DNA of 64,000 bases from Rhynchospora pubera (lineage: Eukaryota; Streptophyta; Magnoliopsida; Poales; Cyperaceae): positions 287,162,238 through 287,226,237 of the forward strand of contig CM051460.1 of assembly GCA_028095005.1 (NCBI GenBank). Direction: 5' to 3'. Within the stretch, counting starts at the first letter, position 1. Each line of letters opens with the position of its first letter. The position numbers were made by a program, and so were the translations under genes. Positions 32,601-43,813 of this stretch are shown piece after piece. The notes under the pieces were generated by a model. It was not told where the DNA came from and did not search any database. It was given only the letters and a program-made list of their open reading frames with translations.

Positions 32601-35600
32601 CATTCATAACTTGTTTATCTATTTCAAGCAAATTCCATCAAGATGCATGAAATCATATAAACAAATTCATAATAAAAGAACTTGTCTTTTATTAAACATA
32701 GTTATCCATCATCAAATATGAAATGGAGACGCTATGAGAGGTTTTAGAATTAAGGTATGCAACCTTCAATTCCTAAACAAACTCTTAATAAAGATAACTC
32801 TACGTATTCAATGGTAATGACTTAAATGAATAAGTCATCTCCTATACGGAGTTTACTTTATATCTCTCGAACATTCTCTTATTCTTCATTGCCAACACAT
32901 TTCGTTAAATGCGAGCATATGAACTAGTATCAAGTTACTAGTGTAAATTAGAGATAGTGAGATAGTTTGAACGACAAATACACTTTAGGATTAGAATATT
33001 TCTAATCGTCACAATCATGGTACTTCGGACAACCTTTCAAATGCCTCCCTATACGGCAAATGAAACATCTCATGTGACACATGGTCATAAATGAGGGTCT
33101 CGAAAATTTCAACTCATACCTTAGTGAAGTATTTCTTGAATACTTAACCAATTACCTTTTTGCATCAACAATTGTGCGAAGAAGGTAACATTATATCCTT
33201 TATAATTCCAAAGAGATCGTATGACAATATCAACAATCCTTGATATCGGAGATTAATATCTCTAGTCATCAATTAGCTACTTAAATCTTTCGATTTGTAA
33301 GCCAATGAAAACGTTCATGTATCCTTTTATAAAAGAAGAATCTCTTGGTCAACTCATACTCTTTATACTCGATCATAAATGATGGAGTTAATATCTACTT
33401 TCTCCAAGAACACTTTCTTGAGTAAGTGGATGAGAGCGTACGAGTTAGATCTAGTCCATATGAATTCTCTAATTCAAAGTTCTAGAAATTTTAAATGAGG
33501 ATATTAGTCATACGCTTTATTAAATAACTTTTCGCCAAAAGTCAATCAATCATCGCGTTGCTACGTTCGGGTAGTTTGAGGAAAGTTTTGGGAATTGACA
33601 TACTCAAATTTCTCTTCACTAAGATCATGCCTTAGGAATCGGTATTACTTCTTTCAAGTAACTACCTTTTAGAAACGAGTTTGTTCATTTTTCAAAGATT
33701 GATCGCAACAAAATTAACAATTTTAACATCTATAACAAAATCAATTTACGGTCATTTAGTTTATGCAATTGTTTTATTTATAACAAATAAAACTCCCACT
33801 ACAATTATTTAATGTCCCTAATGTAGTAGGTTTTCCAAGATCCCTATTTTCGTTGAGATGGTGCTAGCGTCGGCGTGACACCAAAACAACTAGATAAGGT
33901 AGGTTCTCCAACCAATCATTCCATATGATTCTTGGTTTGTGAAATATCACATGTACATCCACAAACTTTGCCCCGATGTCCAATCCGATTAGAAAACATC
34001 GTTAAGTAACATTTCTCTATTTGCTCCTAGTAAATCCGATTTACACCCCGACACGAATGATGGAACACGATGTCCCGCGTCGGCGAGAATACATCAATGA
34101 ACGATCATACACGTTAGAAGGGGATAGAGAGAAGGAGGGCGATTTAACTTAATCATGTTTTGTTTGGGACAATCAATTAAGTGACACTTGTTTGGTGGTC
34201 GTGTAAGCATACACCCATACCTAGCCTATGACAATTCATAGCAATCACAAGCAATCACATATAAGCATCTCATAGTTGTGGGTTTGTATGGCTCCCGCTT
34301 GCATTAGTTTCGCCACATCGTCCATGGAGCAAAACTAATCTAATCCTTGTCCCTCCCACTAAATTCTATAAGGATCTAAATCCTATATAAAATAAAGGTA
34401 CAAAATACATGTGAAAACATCCTATTCCCATCCTATCCTTAGGGGCATGCAAGCCTCACAAGTTACATCAAAAATTAATCAACGAATTAATTAATTAATG
34501 GCACCAAAGGCCGCATTACAAACATTCACACATGCATTCAAATACAACCACAAGGCATTGAGTCTTGAGCCATACTAAACCCACTATCCACCTACAAAAC
34601 AAAGTTAGCACATACAAGCACTTTGTTTCCAATTAACGATTTTCAAGCATCTTTGCGTATCGTTTGCTATAAGTAAATTCCGTGTACAAATTCTCAATTT
34701 TAAACAACCAAACTTGTTTAAATTCATTTAGAAAGTTCTTTCAACATCCCATAACAGAAAGGAGATCAAACAAGGAGTTTTCTAATTAATTTCAACTAGT
34801 TTGAATACTTAGAAAAACAGTAATTTAACAAAAAACGTAACTAATGGAATCCAACAAAAACAACAGTTTTCGGTCTCCAAAAATTCTCAAATAAATTACT
34901 TAAGCTCCTTATCATAATTGTGATTACCAGTAAAAAATTCAAGAAGAGATCTTAAACCATCTGGGAGAATAAAAAATGACAAATCTCTTACAAGTACACG
35001 AAACACCGTTATGAGATTTTCAGCTTATCCTCTCAACCATTTGGTCTGTTAGACCACCTTCTATCCAGTTTTTATATATACAATATACATAGAAAAACTT
35101 GTTTAGACTACAGGCTATCCATTCATGAAAAGAAAACAACCAAGTTCAGTTCAATAATATTAAGTTACAGCCTAAACAATCAACAAATTCTGTACTGGAA
35201 CAGACTGTCAATCGAAAGGTTTTAACCTAGTTGAAGGTCCAAACTTCCACGAAAAATTATGAAATTAATTTTCCTGGAATCCTAACTCAAAATAGAACAA
35301 CTCCATTTAAACAGAATTTTTAAAGGAGTTCTCAGTTGGTACAGTTTATTAGAACAATCGATTTGCTCAACAAACTGGATCTGACAAGATCTTCCTTTTC
35401 ATACTTGAAAACCCACAAATTAATCCGAGTCATGCAACAATTTATACATGCTCAGAAAGAGCTTCAAGTCCTCTTTATTTCTAGCCATAGAACACTGGTA
35501 CTTATATTCAAAATATAAATCTTTCAAGCCATTCAAACAGGACAGTGCAAGCAAAAACTGGTTCTACGCACTGTCGCCGTTTTATTCACAGTAAATCCAT

Positions 35601-35826
35601 ACTAATTCAGAAAAATGTGAATCCAACGACAAAAGAATCAAAATCCACAGATCTACAACTTTCATGTAGATGGAAATATCTTCCAGAGAACTTATCACAT
35701 CCAAAAACGCGAAATAACACAGAAAATACCATTTCCAGACAGCAAACAAACGCATCATCTCTACTAATCCATTAATTAGCCAATTTCTCTTAATTAAGTG
35801 TTAAAATAGCTTAAGTACGACCATGT
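29673..35826 (-). pseudogene. Decayed copia gag-pol region
   Basis: AT-rich, with stops in all frames. Fragments resembling RT (TMYKARLLACSYV near 31140) and RNase H are visible on the minus strand. I could not recover gag or integrase by eye. Confidence 0.6.
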
Positions 35827-35838
35827 GCTCTGATACCA
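35827..35838 (-). other. Copia primer binding site
   Basis: Reverse complement reads TGGTATCAGAGC (initiator Met tRNA), one base from the 5' LTR. Confidence 0.85.
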
Positions 35839-35839
35839 C

Positions 35840-37602
35840 TGTTAGAAAGTGTGCTAATTTTCATTTTTATGCTAATTACCAATTAATTAACCAAGCAAAC
35901 ATAGCACACACAAGATCTAGTACACAAGCTATTCAAACACACGAGAAAAAGGGGAAATCGATACCTCCCGCGAAATCGTATTCGCGGGGCTCGACCAAGG
36001 CATGGGAATCGATGGCGTGCCTTCTCCACCGTCTCCACCACGTCTCGTAACCGCCCTCGAGTCCACCAAGGAGGATTAATCACGTTCTACAAGGTACGTG
36101 CTAGCATACCCAAAGAACAAGCCTAATCCTTATGGTTTTCTCTCTTGCATCAATCAACAACCTTGATTTAGTGGAGAGAAAATAGCTCAACACATGAGCA
36201 AAAGAGAGGGAGAGAAGAGGAAGGTGGCGGCCTAGAATGGGAGGAAGAGAGGAGAGAGAAAAGTCTAGGTGGAGGCTCTCATAAGTGGTCCTTATATAGA
36301 GCACAAAACCTAATTGACCTCTTGCATAATTACAACTATGCCATCCAACCTACCACCATAAATGGCTGCCACGAAATGGGCCTTTATGGGCCATTAAACC
36401 CCTTCATTTGGACCATTAATTCATATAATTAAGGTCCCTCAACTTTGCTCTTTAATTGGGCTATATATTTGCTATTTAAATAACGGCCCAATTAATCAAT
36501 ATAACCATTTATATTGATAAGTGTTGAACTAAATTAATTATTAACTCATTAATAATTATTTTAGGATTAGTTAATGCATTAATTTATTTCTATATGATCC
36601 ATTGACTTAATTAATTATAACGGTTCGCAACGGTATATAATTAATTAATCAATCTTATCATATTTCCACAGAACCTACTGCTGTGAATAAATAAATAATG
36701 CACTGTGTGATTAATGTCCTATTTGTGTGACCCTTTGAGGATTTATGCTATGTTGGCCATGGAATTAAATCGTTATTTAATTCCAATAATCATAAGCGGT
36801 ATCTAGCAACACGTTATGACTCCCAATTCGCATAAATAGTGTACTGCTACAATATTTCAATCCTGCATAAGAGAATAAATATGTTTCTCTATTTTGATTC
36901 TTATGTCGCACGATATCATCGTATAATCCAAGATAGGAATGTGTCATTCTTGCAGATTATACGTTTCTTGATCTAGAGATAATTGTATAAAGTTGCATGC
37001 AAACAATCTATCTCCATCAAGGGGCCCAAACAGATATCGTCACTCACTAAGTGAATTAATGAGGGACATACGATTTTCTTGATGATTAACTTTTCCCCGC
37101 ACAATTCAAGAGAACATAAATAAAGTCTGTATAGCAGCCCTTATCGGGAATCAGCGGTAGACAATATTTATTGAACCTATCCTCATGTGGAAAAGATAAA
37201 CATCTCAAACTTAGAACCAAAATCACAACGAAATAAACAATGACACATAACACAATCCATATGTTTATTTCGATGGGTCAAGTCCTGTGCTATGTTCCAT
37301 AACATACACATATGCAACTAAGTTGGTAACTCTTTACCTATGATTAGTAGAACTTAATCATCACTTAACTTGCATACTAATCTTTTATGATAATTAATGT
37401 TCCTTGTTAATTATCAAGATTATGGACCGTTTAGATTTATTATTGTCATTCTAAAGAATGATCAACAGAGATCTACAATTCAGATCCTCAACCTGAATGA
37501 TCTGTCAATAATAAACCTAGGAACAGATGATAAAATCTCATCCAAAACATAAACTAATAATTAAGTCATTAAATTATTGACTTCTAAGACATAACTCTAA
37601 CA
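35840..37602 (-). repeat. Copia 5' LTR
   Basis: 1763 bp, matching 27910-29672 at a constant offset of 7930. Visible differences lie near 36120, 36341, 36671, 37072 and 37588. Confidence 0.9.
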
Positions 37603-37625
37603 GCTTGGACTCTCATCCAAACCTA

Positions 37626-38524
37626 GGGAAATTTACGTAGCCCAAAAAAATTAATGTGGTGATTGTTTTTTTGTTCACAGTTTAAGCAATTCACCTTGTC
37701 TTTGTAGCCTTTACCGCTCCTTTTGTTTGTTCGGCCGAGAGAGAAGAAAGAAAGAAAGAGAGAAAGAGAAAGAAGAGAAAAGGAAAAGAAGAAGAAGAGA
37801 AAGGAGAGGAGAGGCGCGACAGCCATAGGAAGAGAGAAAGAAGGGGAGGTGAGACGCGCAAGGAGTCGGTTCGGAGCGAGATATCGACAACCGGCAAGCG
37901 GTAACCGGTAACGACTCGATTAATGAAATGTAGTTTTTTGTTTAATTTTAAATATTAAATATTGAATGTAAATTGTATATGTGTATATGAATTTAATTAA
38001 AAGGGTGAATTCATGGTACTCGATTAGTAAATTGTTTGTTCGTGCAATTTTTTTAAGGTACTCGATTAAAAGGGTAAATTCATGGTAAATTGTTTGTTCA
38101 TGGTACTCGATTATTAAATGCATGTTGCCTCTTTGGATTGATCCGAATAAAAATAATAATGCGAATGAAAATTTTCAGCATAATTGCAAATTACGCTTGT
38201 TGCCTCTTTTGGTAAATGTATTGGAAATTTATGGAAAATTTTGGATTTTTTTTTTGGTAATAGGATAAGCCTATGTTTAACATAGATTGTTTGTACATAA
38301 GTTTAATTTTCTTTATGATGTAAGTGAATTTCCATGCATGTCATGTAGCATTCACAATTAAATGCGTGTTTGTTATATAAAAAAAAAGTTTGGAAAACAA
38401 AAAAAAGGAAGTATAGTCATATGTGGGTAGTTTTTGACAATATATTATTTTATAATTTACAAATCACTGAGAAATGAGTTTAATTTTTTAATAATAATAT
38501 TTCGGAAAAAATAATTTGATAAAA
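37626..38524 (+). repeat. MULE segment A, copy 2
   Basis: Direct duplicate of 14279-15200. A 12-bp filler (CATCCAAACCTA, 37614-37625) separates it from the broken Athila LTR. After 38524 the original MULE sequence continues (AT-rich, no gene to 38891). Confidence 0.85.
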
Positions 38525-38891
38525 TTTGATAGAAATTATTTAAGAATTTATTTAAGAATTTAGTTAATGGAAATTATTGAATTAGTTAGTTTATGGTAAG
38601 AAATAGGTAATATTAAAAAATAGTTAATTATTGAATAAATTAGTTTTTTATATTATTATTTAATGGAAATTATAGATTAAATTAGTTTATGGAAAAAATT
38701 ATTTAATGGAAATTATTGAATTAATGACAATGTCATAGTTTATGGTAAAAAATTTGTCACAACAATTTCTTCTACAATATTTTTTCGTTGGTGACAAACA
38801 TTAGTTATTGTATAAATTCGCTGATGACAAACATTAGTTATTATATGAATTCGTTGATGACAAACATTAATCAATTATTTTATGGTAAAAC

Positions 38892-40806
38892 CAAGCTTCT
38901 AAAATGCACCGCATTATCAACGCATTATCGGAAATAGCGATTTAGAGAGCTCAACCGCACGATAACATTAAACCATTTATAAAAAAAAACGGTCCTTCGC
39001 TAAATCGTAATTAACGCCGTTTATTCGTCAAAATAATTCGGTTTTAGCGGAGAAAAAACGTAAAAACACTCCTAATCCCCGAGCCCAACCCAAATTTCTC
39101 TGGACCCCAAATCCCAAATTTCTCTCCTCTTCCTATCGCCGCTCATTTGCTTCTGCACCACCGCTCTTCTCCTCCACCAACCGCCATTCACCACCATTTG
39201 CTCCGTTCTTCTCTCCTTCCCATCGTCGTTTGCTCCTCATCTCTCGCTCTTTCTCGTCCATTTGCTCTGCCCTGTGCTGCTCGATCCATGTTCCGGTCGC
39301 CCCCCTCTCGTCTCCGTTTTTGAGCCCACGGCCACAAGCTGCTCTCCTGCCACAGGTTCGTCTCTTCTATAGAAATTTGAAGAATTTGTTTGTGATCTCA
39401 TCTGGTTGGTATTGAACTTTTCCATTGTCATGCTCTTGTGTGGTTTAATTTGGGGCCAATTATGGTTTTCCTTTACTTGGTATTACTATTGAACTTTCTT
39501 CATCTTCAATGAAATATATTAGTATTAGACTATTAGTGCTCTGCTTTGCGTGACTTTACTAGCACAAAGTAAACATATAAAAACCAATTCCAAACTTATA
39601 TGGACGTGCTTTTTGTTTTGATTTATCTCTTTATCGTTAATTGCAAAAGGAACAAAGAGGTTGTTGTATACTGTATACAAACTTTTGTTATTTTTACAGA
39701 AATTTGTTTTAATAAATTGATTCAGAAATTGAAATTTTCATATTTGAAAGAACAAATAGAGGTTCTTACAAATACTTTTCAATTTCACTATTTTCTGTTT
39801 ACAATTTTTCATTTTGTGAAGCAAAATAGAGGAGAAATAACAAAACTAGTGATGAACTACTTAATCACTGTCTCGATGTTCTTTTCACTGATTCTGTAAT
39901 TTATGCAACAATCTCTTTGTTCCCTAATTGGTGGTGATTAAAAATTGTAATTTTCTTGTTTCTTTTTAAATTCAGGAATGGAATTTCAGTATTCAATTAT
40001 AGTAAAACGCAATGCTTGTTCTGCGTATTGTTGGATTTATCAATTTAAACATTCATTCTTGTTAGTTTTATTTCACCTTCTGATTTTATATTTCACAATG
40101 TTGATGATGAGGGAATTAGTTTCCAGTATTAAACTAAATTGCAATTTGCAAATGAATTTCAATTTCTTTAGTACTCAAATCGTGTGGCATTTAGAGAGAG
40201 AATTATGGAAACATATAGTTATAGCAGTAGCTGTTATTTTTGCAAAAAAAAATTTTCACTGTGATATAATGATATTTGAAGTTAAAGTAGCTAATCATGT
40301 TCTAATTATTTCATTGTAGTTAAGAATAATGACGAGCTCTTCAACAAATAAACCAAAGTCCAAATATTCAGAATGGGACCACTGTTTCATTGGTAGGCTT
40401 CGCAATGGCACACTATGATACTAGTGAAGTGCTTCTTAGTTGGTATCATTAGTAGAAGAATTGAAAAAAATGAAGATGTATTTGTGGTACCATTGCAGTA
40501 CGTAAATGTCATATTTAATTGTTGTATTTATACGATATTTCCTTTAAATGGGGTTATTTGTATATATGGTTCATTGGTTAGTCACTATTTCATGAACGCT
40601 AAGTATTATATTTTTTATAATATTTGGGCACACATGTAGTCATATGCAGGTCAACTTACTTCTGAGCTCTTATAATAGATATATAAAGTGATAATTTTAT
40701 CAACCGCATACACATCGCATTATCGCCGTTTTATCACCGATAAAACTCCGAATCGATAATTCAATACTTGACCGCTGAACTGCATAAATCGCATTTTAAA
40801 ACCTTG
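38892..40806 (+). mobile_element. Non-autonomous hAT transposon
   Basis: Imperfect terminal inverted repeats (CAAGCTTCTAAAATGC left; CAAGGTTTTAAAATGC as reverse complement of the right) and a perfect 8-bp target duplication GGTAAAAC (38884-38891, 40807-40814), as expected for hAT. The interior looks like the start of a transposase gene: a CT-rich leader (about 39060-39355), a long intron ending TTCATTGTAG at 40320, then ATG at 40329 with KPKSKYSEWDHCF, which resembles the beginning of a BED zinc finger. The frame stops after about 28 codons, so the rest was deleted. Confidence 0.85.
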
Positions 40807-40886
40807 GGTAAAACATTAGTACAGTATGAAAAAATTTAATTGAAATTATTGTATAAATTCGTTGATGACAAAATTATTTCAATCAG

Positions 40887-41787
40887 ATGAGTTCTGGACC
40901 AGATGAGGCCAGTCCGTCTGGTTCTGCACCAGGTGCAGCCGCTACGATTAGGATTAGAATACATAGAAATAGGACACGTCCTTCGAATCGGAGAGCGATA
41001 AATGCAACAGAGCATGAAGGAGATCCAGATAACGGTCCAATTTTATTTGTGCCGAGATCAGATATGTTGATTTCCTTACCTATGGATGAGGTAAATATAT
41101 TTTCCAAAATAAATATTTCAACACACATTTATATGAAAAGTTCTTTATTAAAATATTGTAATTTTTGTATGATTGAAGCGTGAAAAAAATCTCTCAATAT
41201 GCGGCCATAGAAGAGAATTGCCAAACGACGTGCGGATTGAAGGTCGGTTGCGGAAGCTTGGCTTGCTTCACATGTCTAAGGTGCCGAATGCCAATTTGGA
41301 TGTATCACTGTTGAAGGCTTTGACAGAGTTTTGGCGTCCCAAAACTCATACCTTCCACTTTCCTATTGGTGAGATGACGGTCAAGGAGAGCCGGAGGTTG
41401 CAACAAGAGAAAATTGGAAAAAAAATCAAGGAGAGCCTAATAAAGATCAAGAAGAGAGATGAACAATGAAAAATTGCAGTAGCTAGAATGGCTGAGATAG
41501 AGCAACAAGAAGCAGAGGCGGCTTTCTGGAACGAAGCCGCTCAATTCGCTGACAACCCTGGTGCGAGTAATCAACAAGAACCTGATGAGATTTTTTGGAA
41601 TGAAGCCGCTCAACTCGCTGAAAACTACGGTGCCAGTAATGAACAAGAACATGATGCCGCTTTCTGGAACGAAGCAGCTCAATTCGCCGACAATCCTGCC
41701 TCTAGTAATCAACATGAAATGAATGCAGAAGAAGACCAACCATGGTGGGATGAAATTCTGGAACATGTAGATAGTCAATATCCCTAA
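40887..41787 (+). pseudogene. Plant mobile domain (MAIN-like) gene carried by the MULE, one in-frame stop
   Basis: Exon 1 is 40887-41090 (68 codons, donor GTAAAT); exon 2 starts at 41179 after TTGAAG, in phase 0. The joined protein has an acidic/Arg-rich N-terminus and then GRLRKLGLLHMSKVPNANLD and WRPKTHTFHFPIGEMT, the start of the plant mobile domain found in MAIN-like proteins and in transposons. After GEMT the expected domain is missing and a Lys/Glu-rich helix follows. TGA at 41467-41469 stops the frame; the same frame then continues to 41787 with three copies of a 23-aa repeat beginning FWNEAAQ and the ending HVDSQYP. With readthrough it is 270 aa. It is probably a truncated or fused transposon gene; activity is doubtful. 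Confidence 0.65.
41524..41730 (+). repeat. 69-bp coding tandem repeat, three units
   Basis: Units start at 41524, 41593 and 41662, each encoding 23 residues beginning FWNEAAQ(F/L)A(D/E)N. The spacing is exact and changes are mostly conservative. Confidence 0.85.
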
Positions 41788-42183
41788 CTATTTATTACTT
41801 TTTAATATTTATGTATTTTTTAGGTATTTTGTTTTTAAGCAGCAACTAAGTGGATTGTTTTTAGGTATTTTTTTTTTTAAGTGAGTGTGCTAATTTATAT
41901 TATGGTTTTTTTAATGTAGTTTTTTTTAAATTGAGTGTGCTAATTTATATTATGGTTATAAAATTTAGTTTTTCTTCCAATGGTGTGTATATTAATATTA
42001 TTAATTTTATTTGCATATTAATTATGAATACAAATCATACAAATTACTAAAAAAAATTAATATTATTAATTTTATAGTATAATTTGGTGTCTTTTACATT
42101 GGACAAGTGCACGGTATTTTTCCTATGACTTTGCCATGGCTGAATTTCTCAACTCAATTAATATAAAGAGATGTATTATGTGA

Positions 42184-42317
42184 AGCACGTACTTTCAATT
42201 TGGATCAACACCAATCCTGGATATGTCGATGCCGAAGGCCGACTTAGGATCTTCCCATACCATGATTTTCACAAGTCGAGCCACGGGTGCGATTTGTGCC
42301 CGCCTAACATGTGCAAG
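42184..42317 (+). pseudogene. Captured exon of a PHOSPHO/pyrophosphatase-type HAD phosphatase
   Basis: The frame reads INTNPGYVDAEGRLRIFPYH and then HGCDLCPPNMCK, followed at once by a splice donor GTAAGA. From memory this is the central exon of plant HAD phosphatases of the PHOSPHO1-like group (phosphoethanolamine/phosphocholine phosphatase, inorganic pyrophosphatase and thiamine phosphate phosphatase-like proteins). The catalytic N-terminal DxD part is absent. The fragment ends in intron sequence and lies inside MULE ends, as in Pack-MULE gene capture. Part of it (42285-42393) is also present inverted at 15201-15311. Confidence 0.75.
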
Positions 42318-42436
42318 GTAAGATTGTAGTTGTTTTTTTTTTTTCAGGATTTAGAAAAAAAGATGTTGTTGCATTGATAGGATGAATATAATGTTTTCAA
42401 ATTGAAAGTGAGTTTGTTAGATGTTGAACAAATTAA

Positions 42437-42630
42437 GGCTGTGTTTGGATGGTGGGAAGTGGGAAGAAGGAATAAGGAATTTTTTTCAATAAATTTATTC
42501 CTAACCATCCAAACTCTTCACAAAAGTTACACACTTCCCAATAAATTTACCCCTTTCCAATAAATTTATCCTTTTCCAATAAATTTCTTCCCTTCTTCCT
42601 ACCTTATTCTCAACACATCCAAACGGAGCC
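42437..42630. mobile_element. MITE 1 (Tourist/Harbinger-like)
   Basis: 194 bp, ends GGCTGTGTTTGGATGG and CATCCAAACGGAGCC, flanked by TAA on both sides, fitting the 3-bp TSD of PIF/Harbinger MITEs. Confidence 0.75.
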
Positions 42631-42725
42631 TAAAAGAGAAGCATGTTAATTTTCGGATAAACGTACCTATAATTGGTTGCACAAAAAAACATATGCATTA
42701 AGTTGTGGAAAAAAATCATATATAT

Positions 42726-42914
42726 GGCTCCGTTTGGATGGTGTGGGAATAAGGTAGGAAGAATGAAGGAGGGAAGAAATTTATTGGGAAGGGGTAAATT
42801 TATTGGAAAGTGTGTAACTTTTGTGAAGAGTTTGGATGGTTAGAAATAAATTTATTGGTAAAAAATAGTTATTTCTTATTCCTTATTCCGGGAAGAAGCC
42901 ATCCAAACGGAGCC
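42726..42914. mobile_element. MITE 2, same family, opposite orientation
   Basis: 189 bp, ends GGCTCCGTTTGGATGG and CCATCCAAACGGAGCC. The interior is the reverse of MITE 1. The TSD is not clear. Confidence 0.75.
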
Positions 42915-43043
42915 ATAAGTTGTTTGGTCATTCTGGATATGAAAGGTAGCGAATCAAATAATGGCCATTTGTTATTTACTTATGCAATTGCCACGTGCAA
43001 CACACTAAACAATTAATGTAACTAAGAGATTGAAGCCAATACC

Positions 43044-43362
43044 CAGGAAAAAAAAAATCCCTATAGCGGCAAAGCCAATGCCGTTATAGGGGAAAAATCC
43101 AAACCAAAGCACCGACCCATTCCTTTTTCTGCGCAACAAAAAGATGCCAGAGCTGTCAGTCCGAAAAGGAAAAAAAAAAGCCTATAGCGGTAATAGCATT
43201 GCCGCTATAGCCCCTTATAGCGGTAATGCTATTGCCGCTATAGGGCTGAGGTATTACGGCAGTTCAATTACCGCTATAGCTGTGCTCTTTTTAAAATTTC
43301 TGAATGTGTTTTGTCTTTTTTAAAATTGTTAAGGACATTTTTGTCATTGATAAAAATTTTCC
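43044..43362 (-). repeat. MULE right terminal inverted repeat
   Basis: About 319 bp, reverse complement of 13949-14215 with an extra palindrome block (CTATAGCGG...CCGCTATAG). Confidence 0.88.
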
Positions 43363-43813
43363 GTATAAATCAATTTGAGTGAACACAACACGTCATTTGC
43401 GTAATATTCCCCCACTAAAAGTTGTGTATAAGATGTAACAAGAATTACCATATGATCTTTCCTTTTCAAAATTTTTAATAATAAAACAAGGAAATATTAA
43501 AAAGTACAAAAGAAATCGTAAAATGTTATTTCTCCGCGATTATCGTCGCACAATTTTTCGCTATTTCTCCCATTTTTATAAGATAAGATTTTATATTATA
43601 ACGATTTAAAAAAAATGTCGAAAGTATTAATAAACTTGCGTCCTTGGCTTGTTCGGATCGTCAGTTGTGCTGGGTGCCTGGGTGCCGGTACATGAACCCT
43701 AAGCACAGCTTGGCACGCAGCGGCCAATGGACATAATCCAAATACTTTTAATTTTTTATATGTTGACAACAGATTGAATTAATAATTGGCAACATTTTTC
43801 AATAGATTTTGAC

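Larger units (their letters stand above)
27910..37602 (-). mobile_element. Ty1/copia element with near-identical LTRs and a decayed interior
   Basis: LTRs of 1763 bp (27910-29672 and 35840-37602), perfect target duplication GCTTG (27905-27909 and 37603-37607). On the minus strand the PBS TGGTATCAGAGC (35838-35827) follows the 5' LTR by one base, and the polypurine tract AAGTGGGAGAT lies against the 3' LTR. By eye I counted about five substitutions between the LTRs. The 6.2-kb interior has no long frame, yet traces of pol are readable on the minus strand, for example TKAKYIATCEAIKE at about 30081-30127, a ruined RNase H motif. It is non-autonomous. Confidence 0.9.
15312..37613 (-). mobile_element. 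Rearranged Athila-lineage Ty3/gypsy retrotransposon (hosting a copia insertion)
   Basis: In minus-strand order: truncated 5' LTR (37613-37603 and 27909-26527, split by the copia element), PBS, gag-pol, spacer, env-position ORF, non-coding 3' region, polypurine tract (AAGTTTGGGGAC, near 16660), then an LTR in the wrong orientation (15312-16656). Gag, the DLGA protease, the order RT-RNase H-integrase and the second ORF after pol place it in the Athila lineage. Both LTR copies lack about the same 190 bp of the U3 tip. A complete copy should have direct LTRs; here they are inverted, so this is a rearrangement product and not a simple insertion. Confidence 0.85.
13949..43362 (+). mobile_element. 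Giant Mutator-like element (Pack-MULE-like) with nested insertions
   Basis: The ends are matching long inverted repeats starting GGAAAATTTTTATCAATGAC, and the flanks are a perfect 9-bp duplication GTATAAATC (13940-13948 and 43363-43371), the hallmark of Mutator-like transposons. Without the nested elements the MULE is only a few kb. It carries a plant mobile domain gene (40887-41787) and a fragment of a host phosphatase gene (42184-42317); I found no MURA transposase. Nested inside are a rearranged Athila element, a copia element within that, a hAT derivative and two MITEs. MULEs that carry mobile-domain genes and host exons are known in plants; the order of insertions is inferred from nesting. 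Confidence 0.9.
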
